In this document: piece after piece, positions 1-10,357 of the stretch
Layout: each line of letters starts with the position of its first letter
Numbering within the stretch: the stretch's first letter is position 1
Source: Linum tenue
Lineage: Eukaryota; Streptophyta; Magnoliopsida; Malpighiales; Linaceae
Direction of reading: 5' to 3'
Assembly (NCBI GenBank): GCA_946122785.1
Contig: CAMGYJ010000010.1
Coordinates: forward strand, 51,460,162 to 51,524,161
Length of the DNA: 64,000 bases
Program-made: the position numbers and the translations under genes
The notes under the pieces: model-generated
Told to the model about the DNA's origin: nothing
Seen by the model: only the letters and a program-made list of their open reading frames with translations
Database searches by the model: none

Positions 1-2334
1 AGGCTTGTAGACATCCATCCATTCAGGTTCATCCAACAACCATATCCGCTAAAGACGCAAATGAATTGTTCAAAATAAAGAAAATTTAACAACATATATC
101 AATATTATGGATCAAGGAAGAACAACCATGTATTAATAAAAAGCGCCTATATAAGCAAAATAGCAATATGGTGAATTTAATTACCATTAACCTCGTGGTC
201 TTATATAGTTCTCCTTTAGGCAAACAACAAAGAAAGTTTGGCAATTTGTACATTGCCACTTTCCAAATACCAGTTGAACCTCATAATCCTAAGCTTGATC
301 CCTGCAACTGCAAGATAGATGAAAGGAAACCCCCACCTTTAAGCATGAAAAGGTTTAAAATAATTAAAATTCGGAGTCCTTTTACTGGCAGTACATCAAA
401 ATTCACAAAAAAACAAAAGGCATTGATTATCTCTTACCTTTCAATGACAAACTTATCACACAATGTTCCTTTCGTTCATTCTGCAGCCCTCTGCCATTAC
501 TGCTCTATTTTGTCCAAGTCCATCTGGTGCTTTGAAACTGGCATCAAAATCTCAAATATCATTAGATTTTCAGCCAACAAAAGTGCCAAGTGGGTTATTT
601 CTAGCGAACTAAGCACAAATTTCTTCCGAATGTATTAGTCGGAATTAAAGCTGGCATCAGAGAGCAGCTAGCTGACAAAAGAGCAAAGGAAATGTAAACC
701 AATGAAACAACAAATAGCATTCACTCACGAATAACCGCTACCCAGGTCTCAAACGAAATTTTACGAAACTCAGAAAGAAAGGAAGCAATTAGAAACCTCA
801 ACAGTAAAAAAAAGGATTACCATTGCTTGTATTGTATCCATCCACTAACTTAAAAGGCACAGGAAATCACTTACCATTGCTTGTATCTTCGATTTCAACA
901 GAAGTAGTGACACAGTTGTCTATCCTTCTACTTGCAGCAGCATAAAACTCACATCAAACAACATATTCATCCAGCCACCCCTAATCAACAACAAATAAAA
1001 TATATCTTTTACACCGCCAGTCTCTCTCTACAATACTTACTGCCATTCAAAACTAAGAAAAGGAAGAGAGCCCGTGAGTCTTAACCAAAGGTTGACGCAA
1101 CTGAACCAGTTTTCAAGGAATGATCAGTTGCGGCTCATCTTCGTCGCCATGGGGGTTCCTTAGGTGAGCACTGGGCAGGTTTCGCCGCCGTGGAACTTAA
1201 TCCATCTTCTACGCCATCTCTCTCCTTCACTATGATACGCTCTGCTAGTTGTTCATGTGAAGCGGGACCGGAGTGGAAAATCACAGCAACCATTAACTTG
1301 TCGCGCTGGCAGCGGCAAGAATAAATCAGAATTGGACTTCGAAATGATTAATGGCGCGGGGCTGGTGCAAGAGATATTTGACACGAAAAGGGAGAATGGG
1401 AGGAGGTTTGGCCGAAGAATTGGGTGCTAAACCAAGAACAGATAAAAAGAGAATCGAACTGAAAGGTGCATATGAAAAAGGGTCGACGGAGAAAAAGTCT
1501 TCCCTCGAAGGCTAAGAACCTATGTAGAAAAATTATGGGCGCTGAAGTGTTTGAGTAGGTTTTCAGAGTTCGACATCGAGAAGCAAACCAGAATGGTGGG
1601 GGTCGGAGATGATTGATGCAGTAGCTTGCAAAAGCAGATTTTGGGGAGGACGGGGGATACAGAAGCATGGTCGCTGCAATTGATAAGACAGCAACAGAGA
1701 CAGATGGATGGAAAGGGGTACGGCCGGGATGCTCTTATCGAGGAAGCGGCCAACAAATCCGGTGTTTGGGAGTACATAGGACATCAATCTTCCCTGAATT
1801 GAGGGGAGCAAAGCGGGAGGCACAATTGATGGCCGGTGGCGTGTGTGGCCAATGGTGAAGGGAGTGGGTAATCAGGAAGAGCAGGTTGGAACACTGAAAA
1901 GATGTACAGACTGATTTTGGGGGAAAGGCGGTGAAGGAAAGGCATGGTCAATGTTTCTGATTTTCTGATTGCCGATTTTGGGGCAAGATCGGGAAGGGGA
2001 GGTACGGACAGCTCGGGCGGGGAAGGAAGTGCGTGGGGCTAAGGTCTTTTGCCTATCGTCCACTAAACTCCAAGAAATGAAACAGTGGATAGAGAGTTTG
2101 GGCGAAAAAAGCGTACCTACATTTCATATGTAAAAGAATGTACACTTAACTAGCAGTAAAAGTGGCTCTTTCAGCATATATATAGGAAGGAGAAAAGTAA
2201 ACTGCATCCACTATAGTAACTGTAAAATAAATAACAAGAAGTTACTCTGTAGTCCCTTTTTCCCGTTGTGGTCTCTCCTCTATATTACCTCTTTCTATCA
2301 AAAGCAAAACTGTAACCGATTCTGTGAAAAACAA
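1..2334. other. Gene-free or unresolved left edge
   Basis: I see no convincing protein gene here. The open frames are short and have no recognisable domain. On the minus strand a phrase ending in ACAAGCAATG followed by GTAA occurs twice (about 817-840 and 871-895), and both copies look like splice donors. Upstream of them on that strand (about 1350-2070) the sequence is pyrimidine-rich, as in many plant 5' leaders. A minus-strand gene starting near 2.0 kb and running off the left edge is therefore possible, but I could not build a reading frame for it. Confidence 0.3.
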
Positions 2335-4734
2335 CTATACTGAGAGTACCAAAATTATAATGCTACAGCTCAGGAGCAACACCAGCCAGGAAGAACAGCT
2401 CACACTGGAAAATTTCCTGGACGACCCATCGCTAAGTACCGTCATCTGTAACATCTCTACTGACACCCTCAAAATTGCCACCAACCCGAAAACCAAGCAC
2501 ACCAAGAACACGACTATACCCTTGTTCTCCAGCCACACTTGATTCTCCTCAACCTTCTCGATCCTCGATCTGGCAATACATAAAACAAGATGAAATATTA
2601 GACAATGCTTGGTCGACTATTGCAGCACAGGGTTTAGAGGTAAGGTAGGAAGAGGAAGTAACCTGAGATCAAGGTTTTCATTCAGGATATGATCCATTTT
2701 CGTTGTAAGAAGAGATTTCCAAGACACAAGATCGTTAACCTCTCCAGCCTGAAAGAACGAAAAGTCAGTCACATTAAATGGTTAGGAAAAATACCACTCT
2801 GGCGTCTGGTCCAACACAAAGCAATCAGAGTGAACTACAGAGCCACTTACCATAAGTTGCTGGCTGTCATGGAGACTCTTCATGTCGAGTTTGATCTTTT
2901 CCAGAGTCAAAGTTTTCCCTGCTATCTCTTTGTCGAACTCTTGGAAGATATTGCCATACCTGGAGTTGACTTCCTCAACGTACCTTTCCAAGATGGAGAG
3001 GCTTCGGTCGAGTGAACGGGCTTTCTGCATCAGTATCTTGAGGGCACTGTCGCCATTACTCCTGCCAACTTGACGATAAGGAACTCCTTCAACCGTATCA
3101 GCAGCCACTTCGGTTTTCGAATCAGGAGTTTCGACTGACAACAACTCAGATTCAGCCTCTTTGAAAGAGTCCTGATGATGATGCTCATCAACACCCTGTG
3201 GGTGTACTGATGATTTCTGCTCAGTAGAATCCTCCTCATCTGGCACAAAAACCTTTTCTTGAACTGATACCAAATCCTCCAGCATTTTTTCAACAGCATC
3301 AACCCCATAAACCTCGAAAAGGCTTAGTGTACAGTAAAACTCAGACCCATAATGGCTCAGAAGATTCAACTTCAGATATCTCACCCATTTGGGCTCTGGA
3401 AGCACAAACCTTCTCGCCTGCTTGACATTGGCTGTTGTAAAGTTCCCCAGCTTGACCCATTCTGAAGTTGGATAAACCAAGCTACCAAGCACCTCAAAAT
3501 CCTTTAGATTCGATGAGTAATGCTCGAGATTTGCAATCTCTACAGTATCTACTAAAGTTTCTTCAGAGAGCTCGATTATGACATACTTCTCTTCTGCAGA
3601 ACACGGATTGCGGAGGTACTTGTCCTTATCTCTCATTAAGATGTTTGAGGCCCCTTTTGCTTCCTTGTTGAAGGCCAAGACTTTTGCTCCTTTTGAAGAT
3701 GAAGCATAGTTGTACTCTTTCCCTCCCGGCTCCATTCTATGTACCACTTTACCGGTTCCTGTTTTGGTTTTGGAGCTGAAAGCTCTACTTTTGAATTCAT
3801 CAAGCCCAAGAGTGACAACTCGCGAGAGGCGATCGTTCTTTGGACCTATATCTCCTGGTCTCCCGCCACGGGTTGCCTCCTGATGGTAAAATTCGATTCC
3901 ACAATTGCTATTATCTTCAGCAGCAACAAGCAACTCTTCATCTGAAGCTTTCTTTACAGCAGGATCTATACATGAAGTCTCGTCGGACTGCTCACTGACT
4001 TCTGTATGTACTGAATCAGAATTTTTCCCATTTTGAAGTTTCTGTTCTGTCCAAGTTGATACGCCCACACTCTGTGAAGTTTCTGTAGATCCATCTGACA
4101 ACCAAGGACATAAATAGCAGAATCCCAAATTAGTTCCTCAAAGTGGAAGCAATTCGAAATAGAATATATCAACAGCGAATTTAATCAACTTCTTAGCAGG
4201 AAATCCAAAATCCCAAATCGAAAGTGAAAGTCTTTTGACTAGAAGTGATTATGTTCCTGCATGGTGTACACAAAACAACACTTTGGAAGTGAGCTAGAGC
4301 AGTTGAGCTACTCTGATCAGTTTTCCCCTTTTCACTAGAAAACAATCAGATGTGCTCAGTCCACAACTAATCTGGTAGCATGTGTCTAGGTAATGACAAT
4401 CTGAACAGTCAGGTCTTCCCAACAAATTCTTAACCAGAAACAAAGGAGGTTCCTCATTTAAGTAGCATATCAAGCAGAAAAGAAGGTTTTCATATACTTG
4501 ACATGTCCTCAGGCATAACTAATTAAAATTCTGTAATTCTTAAATCTGCGGAAAAGCTTAGAGATTTTCACCTCTATATCCATCACTTTGGCTGATCCAC
4601 AGACTTGATAGGAAAACAAGCCCCCACAAAAGAAGAACCAAAGACAAAGAAAGCTTGTACAACCGATTCTTCCCACTGGTATCCTTCTCCATAGAAGCTC
4701 TTCTTTGCAGAAAAGCCCTCCGTGATCTCTGCAT
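2335..4734 (-). CDS. Mid-SUN domain protein (SUN3/4/5 type)
   Basis: Four exons: 4734-4572, 4094-2851, 2748-2663 and 2569-2335. They join in frame to 575 residues. An N-terminal membrane segment lies at about residues 28-48, after a basic start ([12 protein letters not shown]). A SUN domain sits mid-protein at about 183-320, and a coiled-coil-prone stretch at about 400-500. Two more hydrophobic segments are at about 515-532 and 553-573. This order (TM, central SUN, coiled coil, paired C-terminal TMs) is that of plant mid-SUN proteins, which sit in the nuclear envelope and ER and act in LINC-type complexes. The last exons are small and easily missed: an 86-nt exon with QAGEV-type coding, and the TM exon beginning SRIEKVEE. 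The start was chosen because it gives the basic N-terminus typical of the family. All splice junctions are GT-AG. Confidence 0.93.
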
Positions 4735-5600
4735 CGCTACATCAATCCAAGGGAATCCTGACCCTCAATTCATTCACCCAACCAATGAACAGACTGGCCA
4801 CAACCTGCACCAAATCGAAATATGAATATCAAGGCCTTTTACTGCAATGGAATGAGCACAGCCCATCATAAATGCCGAGTCCCAATGGGTTTTGGAGATC
4901 TTAAAGCTTTGAAATTCAGTCGAAGTAGAGAGAAGTTAAGTATGAAATGTTATTGAAAACGGGACAAAGTCCATCAGCGTTCAGAGATTACTTGAGCGAT
5001 GTTCAAAGCGATGCCAGTTGAACGAGAAAAACAAAGTAAACAGCAGGAGTTAGACTGGCAGTTGAGCTGCCATGACCCCGTTCCAGCTCAAACACTCTGG
5101 CAATAACTTCGGAGAAACGGCAAACCCAAAGCAAACGGCAAGTAGAAGAAGAAGATTGACCTTAGCAGTCAAGTTATTAAAAAACCCCACGTACACTACA
5201 CTTCAATCACACGGTAAGGGGAAGAAAGCAAAACAAAACAAAAAAAAGCCCACCAAAATCCGACGGGAAATCAAAATGAAAATTCCGCAACCAATTAACG
5301 CAGATCGAACAAGGAACCCCGAAACTCCGACGAGGGGTAATGAGCTCCCGCCGATCGGAACCTCGGGATACCTGGCACAACCAGATCCATTACCGGAGTG
5401 GAAACGCGTTGCCGGAATTCGGGTAAAAAAAGGAAAGGGAATCAAATCGGAAAAAACAATCACCTGAAATTCACAGATTGCGAGTCGGGAAGTAAGGCTG
5501 TAAGGGGCCGGCTGGCGGCGGGAGAATCACGCCGGCCGTCCGCGGAAGGCGGACTGGAGGAGGAGGGAAGGAAAGAAGGAGAAGAGAGAATCGCGGGTGG
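4735..5600 (-). promoter_or_regulatory. 5' leader with intron and promoter-proximal region of the SUN gene
   Basis: On the minus strand a good donor (TTTCAG/GTGATT) lies at 5463 and a good acceptor (GTGCAG/GTTGTG) at 4805. They imply a leader intron of about 659 bp between a non-coding exon near 5464-5560 and the coding exon. The region is GC-rich around 5480-5600, as expected for a transcription start. Leader introns are common in plant SUN genes. This is inferred from splice signals only. Confidence 0.5.
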
Positions 5601-6536
5601 GAGGGTAATGTTTGGTGGTGGGCGTGCCGTCGTTCCGCTTTTTAATTTTAATTTTGTTGCCTAACCGCCGCTCTTCTTTCTAACTTCTTCGTCTCCTTCC
5701 CCGTAACGGATCTCTCTCTTTCTTTCAAATTGCAAATCTCATTTTTGACAGATTTTTCTCTGCTTGACTGACTAATCTCTGGATTAACCAATTTTAAATT
5801 ATAGACATTTTTTTATCAAACAACAAAAATTCAAAACAGTTCTACCAAACGGTGGGCTAAAACCCTTACAATTCAAATGTAAGGTTATATTGGAATACAT
5901 ATTATCTGCAATAATCAATCTGTCATTACGTTAACGTATATATTTTTTGTTGCTTAATCATTTTTCGTCCATTGTTATTATCGACATGAAACTTTAAATA
6001 CCCTTATAAACAACGTTTTTGTAAAAAAAAAACTCATAGAGAGGAAGTATTGATGAACTAGGTAGAAAAATGTCACTGTGTCAAAATACAATGGTCGTAA
6101 AAGTGCCCAATAGATGATCTGATGTCTGAGTGTTCATGTGGATTCGTTCTCTTTGATGCCTTGTGAACACCTTAGCAAGCTAACTATATACACTTTTCGC
6201 ATTTTAAGAGTTAAGTTTCATCATAGCCGTTATGATTGAAGTACTATAACACTCTTTTACTTCAAACTCAAGCAATGGTTGGTGAAAATCACATCATAAA
6301 AGAATGGGATGCAATTTATGTTATACACACTGTAGTTTATCATTATTACATTGATATATAAACTAGTTTATTCTTTTGAGTACCATAAGCTACCATGTAC
6401 ATAACATACAAATACATAATAAATTAAATTTGCAGCTAATAGAAATGTATGGACAGTTTGTGAAGTTCAAGACAAATGGCAACAGACCAATGGCCGAACT
6501 GGAGGAAGCCTGTTGGGCAGTAGAATAAACGGCCGG
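5601..6536. other. Intergenic, no gene seen
   Basis: AT-rich sequence upstream of the SUN gene. I see no open frame with a recognisable product and no clear repeat before the element that starts at 6537. Confidence 0.6.
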
Positions 6537-6921
6537 CATGGTTGTCACGCCGGCCGGCGTGCCACCGGTTGTACCGGGTTCAACCGGTACCGGTCATAAA
6601 ACCGGCGTGACACCACCGGTATGACCGGCATGATCGATATACGAATCTCTAAGTAAAATGACATTATTTTAGAGAATTTAATTGATAAAAATTATTTTAT
6701 TATTTATTTTATGAGTATAAAAGTTAAATATTGATGTTATTTGTTGGATTCAAGTATAAATGTTTAGGTATTGACGTTAAATGTCATGTTTAAATATGAG
6801 TATTTATAATTTTATTTGTAATATTGACCGGCATGAACCGGTACAAACCGGTATGTGCCACCGGTTGAACCATTCCACTTGCTAAACCGGCACACTGGCA
6901 TAAACCGGTTTGACAACCTTG
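6537..6921. mobile_element. hAT-type MITE, copy 1 (385 bp)
   Basis: The element has terminal inverted repeats: CATGGTTGTCA at the left, and the complement of CAAGGTTGTCA at the right. It is flanked by a perfect 8-bp duplication, acggccgg (6529-6536 and 6922-6929). An 8-bp duplication is the hallmark of hAT transposition. The ends are packed with ACCGGT/CCGGC words and the centre is AT-rich with no coding capacity. It is non-autonomous. Copies 2 (9823-10197) and 3 (remnant at 48.8 kb) have the same ends. Confidence 0.9.
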
Positions 6922-6929
6922 ACGGCCGG

Positions 6930-7696
6930 GGATTGGATTGCTGCCGTGGCCAAATGAATCCCGCCATGTTACTGACAGGCTGGAGGCACCCGTAATAAAA
7001 AAATCACTAATTTTTTTAAAAAAACAGTGGGGACAGGTGAGGACAAAAATCGAAGAAAAGAAGGGAGGACTAGTGGAGATCCAACACTGAAAGTGAAAAG
7101 TCGTGCCAAGAAGAGTGAGCTGGCATCACCGTCATTCATTCCCCCGGATTGGCGCCCAACTCTATAACCAACCTGAAGCCAGCTATCGCGCGTTCAGCTA
7201 CGCGCCCAATTTTCACTGGCTGGTGGGTGCAAGCAAACTGCAAACTCCCCGCCATCTCAGGGCGGAACGCGCCACCGCCATTTTTAAAAACCACTTGTCC
7301 AGCCCACCCATCCTCAGCAGCCCACTGACACTGGCCCAGAATATCAGAAGAACAAACCTTGTCCGGCCCAAGATGTCCAGGCCCAATAAAGTTCAAGTTC
7401 CCTTTTTGCAAACGAAGAGCGCGAACAGCGCGGGAAGTCGACTTGACCTGTCCTCCTTTCTGCTGCTCCATGGCATGGCACCTTCCACTGTTGCACTTTA
7501 ATAAATCGTGAATCAAGCAATTAGATTTTGATCACACCAGCGACCAGCCTCTCATACGAATGAATAGAAGGGTCAATGAAAGCAGACAACAATAAAGCAA
7601 TTACTGTGTTTCAAACTCGAGACAAGACTATCGCCATGATCCCAGCAACCTGCTTCTCTTATATCTCAATCAGTGATCACTTCCCCACTGAAATTG
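6930..7696. other. Intergenic, no gene seen
   Basis: Open frames exist on both strands at about 7103-7516 (132 and 126 codons), but neither resembles a known family and they mirror each other. I treat the stretch as intergenic. Confidence 0.5.
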
Positions 7697-7870
7697 CCCA
7701 GATCATTCATCATTCAGCCTGTTATCTGAAATAGTTAACACGCTCTTCTCAATCTCTGCAAGACAAGCACCCCACTTTCCACTAAGAACCTCTCGTTGAC
7801 AGAATCCATATGGTGCCCTTTAACAATTTCAAGAAACATATCCCTCGCTTCTTCATCATAGTCATCCACA
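7697..7870 (-). pseudogene. NB-ARC (ARC2/MHD region) relic
   Basis: Read on the minus strand, this segment gives DDYDEEARDMFLEI followed, after a frame change, by IEKSVLTISDNRL and then, after a further shift, MNDLG. These match the RNBS-D to MHD stretch of TIR-NB-LRR proteins. The intact gene at 15821-19670 has IEKGLLTISDNRLMMHD at the same place. Several frameshifts and stops make it non-coding. It is more like canonical TNLs than the TN gene directly upstream, so it is probably the debris of a separate TNL. Confidence 0.75.
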
Positions 7871-8012
7871 CCATGGCCATCACAAAGCCCCTCTCACCTT
7901 TGCCAGCATCATCTTTTTTCAAAAAGCTTTGCGAGTTGAGAAATTAAACCCCTGGAAGCAAGACCGCCTGCCTATGATTTCCAGTGCACTTGAGTTAATC
8001 CTGATCACCTCG

Positions 8013-9606
8013 TCATCTTAAATTCTCAATGGTCCAAGTTGGATCTTTGCGAACGATTTCGGTAGCCATCGCTTCATGCAGGGCGTGTAATGACAGGCGA
8101 TCATATCTGTCGACAAGAACAAGAGACCTGTCCACCAGAGATGTTATTCCATTTATTGCATCAAGATCGCAGGCGTCCAACACAGCAATGACAGCCTCCT
8201 TTCCTCTTCTTTTGAAATTGAATGCAACGTGGAGGAAAATGGTTCGTTCCTCAGAATCTAGCTCATCGAAACTAGTCATCAGATCGCTATTGACACCTGG
8301 TAGAGGAAATCGTGTTAGCTTCTTCAGTTTGCTCTCCCACAAACGTGCATCTGGCTTTGTACTTAAGAATTTCCCCAGCTCGATCAGTGCTCCTGGATTG
8401 CCACCGGCATACTTTATCACCCCTTCAACCACAGCATCAAAGTCGATTGAAGGACTGTTCCCACCGAATGCAACTAACCTCAGGAGATCGTGTGCTTCAG
8501 GTGATGTCAAGGGTGGAACCTCATACGTTCTTACCTCAAAATCCTCGCACCCAACTCCCTTAAAGACTTGTCTGTTCCTGGTGGAGACTATGATTCGGCT
8601 TTCAGCTCCGAATTTCACTTTATCGCACAGGTCCGCCAGAAATTCTATCTGTTGCACTTTATTCACTCCATCCAGTAGGATGAGAACTTTCTTGTACCCT
8701 TTACTAGTCATGTTAGACAACTCTTGCTCCAATTGAACTCCTTTGTAGTTGCTAAGAGCACAAAACCCATCAAATTGACCACAGCAACTACCATACACGC
8801 ACTCTGAAAGCTTAGACTTCCCTATGCCTCCCATACCCCAAATGGAGACAATGCAGATACCATCAGATGGAGCATCCAAGAGATGTTGGACCTGCAGCAT
8901 ACGCGGCTTGATCCCGACTAGTCCTTTGTAATCTGCATCCAAGGACTCAAGGTTCATCTTCTCCAACACATGCAGAACAATGTCATCAACAACTTTTTCT
9001 GCGGGCCTTTCCAAGTGATAGAATACAAAACAAACACAGACAGTCAACAGACAGATACCGAGAGCTGTAGAGGATCAGATTCATGACATCGCTTGAAGAA
9101 GCTAGCTGAGAGTTAGGGTTTTACCTAATTGCAGGCGCTACATGCCTATCTCCATCACTGATTTCCACCACATTTGACAGTGCAGCCCTGAAGGTGTTCG
9201 CCTTTTCAGGCTTCTCCGCGTCGTATATAGCGAAGGGGCCGGCGAAACTCCCACTCTGCTGCTCTACCACGGCCTTGGTCAAGCGGAAGAACACCGGAAT
9301 AACGATTTGAGCTGCAGCTCTGTGGAGTTGCATAATCAGGACCACCTCATCCAAGCACCACTCCGAATTAGCGAAGTTTTCCGATAAAACAATGATTGAC
9401 ATCTTGGCACCTCCAATCGCTCTCTCGATCTCTGGCCAGATCTCTTTCCCTCTCCTGAAATTCTCGTCGAACAAGGGTCGGACCCCTGCTCGGCGGAGAG
9501 CCGCGTAGAGGAAACCGATCAATTCATATCGCACATCGAACCCTCTGAAACTGATGAACACCAAGAAGTCATCGCGGAAACTACTGCTGAACACCCCGGG
9601 AGCCAT
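8013..9606 (-). CDS. TIR-NB-ARC protein without LRRs (TN type)
   Basis: Two exons: 9606-9125, and about 9006-8013 with the acceptor inferred at GAAAG/GCCCGC. They join in frame to about 491 residues. Exon 1 is a TIR domain (FISFRGFD start; WCLDEV holds the catalytic-type Glu). Exon 2 is NB-ARC with P-loop GMGGIGKSK at about residue 220, kinase-2 VLILLDGVN and RNBS-B SRIIVSTR. It has GNPGAL where GLPLAL is usual, and LHALHEAM where MHD is usual. RNBS-D is also weakened (FLHVAFNF). The P-loop to kinase-2 spacing is about 20 residues shorter than normal. The frame stops just after the MHD position, and no LRR follows. It is head-to-head with the TNL at 10358 and shares its odd motifs. Role: an intracellular immune receptor or TIR signalling adaptor, by family. 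The second acceptor is the weakest part of the model. Confidence 0.82.
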
Positions 9607-10357
9607 TTTTGGAACAACAAAAGTTGGTGTTGACTGCTGAAGCCTGAAAGAGGCTTTCCCCCCCTTTTTTTTTTTTTTTGGACAAGGAGCTGCAGAACTG
9701 GAATGGAATCTCTCCCTTTTAGTCCTTCTGGTAGTATTAAAAAAAGACTTTAAATTTCAAGGTCTTCTTTCTCAGACTTTGTAACTATTGACAAACAGGT
9801 CCTTTCTCCACTAACTAATGACCATGGTTGTCATGCCGGTGGCATGCCACCCGGTTGAACCTGGTTCAACCTGTGCCGGTCATGAAACCGGCATGACACT
9901 ACCGGTATGATCGACTTACGCATTCTAAGTAAAATGACATCATTTTAATGAATTTAATGAATAAAAAAATAATTTATTATTCATTTTAGGAATGTAATAG
10001 TTAAAAGTTGATGATATTTGTTGGATTGTAACTAAATTGTCCACAAATATGTTTTATATATGATTAAATACATTGGATATTAATTGTTTTCACATTTTTT
10101 TAGACCGGCATGAACCGGCACAAACTGGTTATACCACCGGTCGTACCATTCCACTTGCCAAACCGGCACAACGGTATAAACCGGTTTGACAACCTTGCTA
10201 ATGACAAATAGGGAATTTTGAATTTTCTTTTCTCAGTCTCAGATGCGCGCGGACTTACGCGGGTTGGGGTTGACTAAAACGGAGCTTCTTCTCCTTCCTC
10301 CGCCGGCATCCGCCGATCCACTTCCGAATTCTTGACCGATCGATTATCCTCCAAGGG
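9607..10357. promoter_or_regulatory. Shared divergent promoter of the TN/TNL pair
   Basis: These 751 bp separate the two divergent start codons, so they must contain both promoters. The interval contains a T-run near 9665-9680 and a hAT MITE that occupies half of it (9823-10197). I see no certain TATA box for either gene. Confidence 0.6.
9823..10197. mobile_element. hAT-type MITE, copy 2 (375 bp)
   Basis: Its terminal inverted repeats and CCGG-rich ends are the same as in the copy at 6537-6921. It has a perfect 8-bp target duplication, ctaatgac (9815-9822 and 10198-10205). The centre is AT-rich and non-coding. It sits inside the shared promoter of the divergent NLR pair. Confidence 0.9.

Noticed and set aside
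1630..1955. Two similar phrases (GATTTTGGGG ... GCATGGTC) hinting at a tandem duplication
   Set aside because: Similarity is short and broken, below what I can separate from chance in a G-rich stretch.
7103..7516. Open frames of 132 and 126 codons on opposite strands
   Set aside because: They overlap each other almost fully, have no recognisable domain and no splice partners, so they are probably chance frames in a GC-richer patch.
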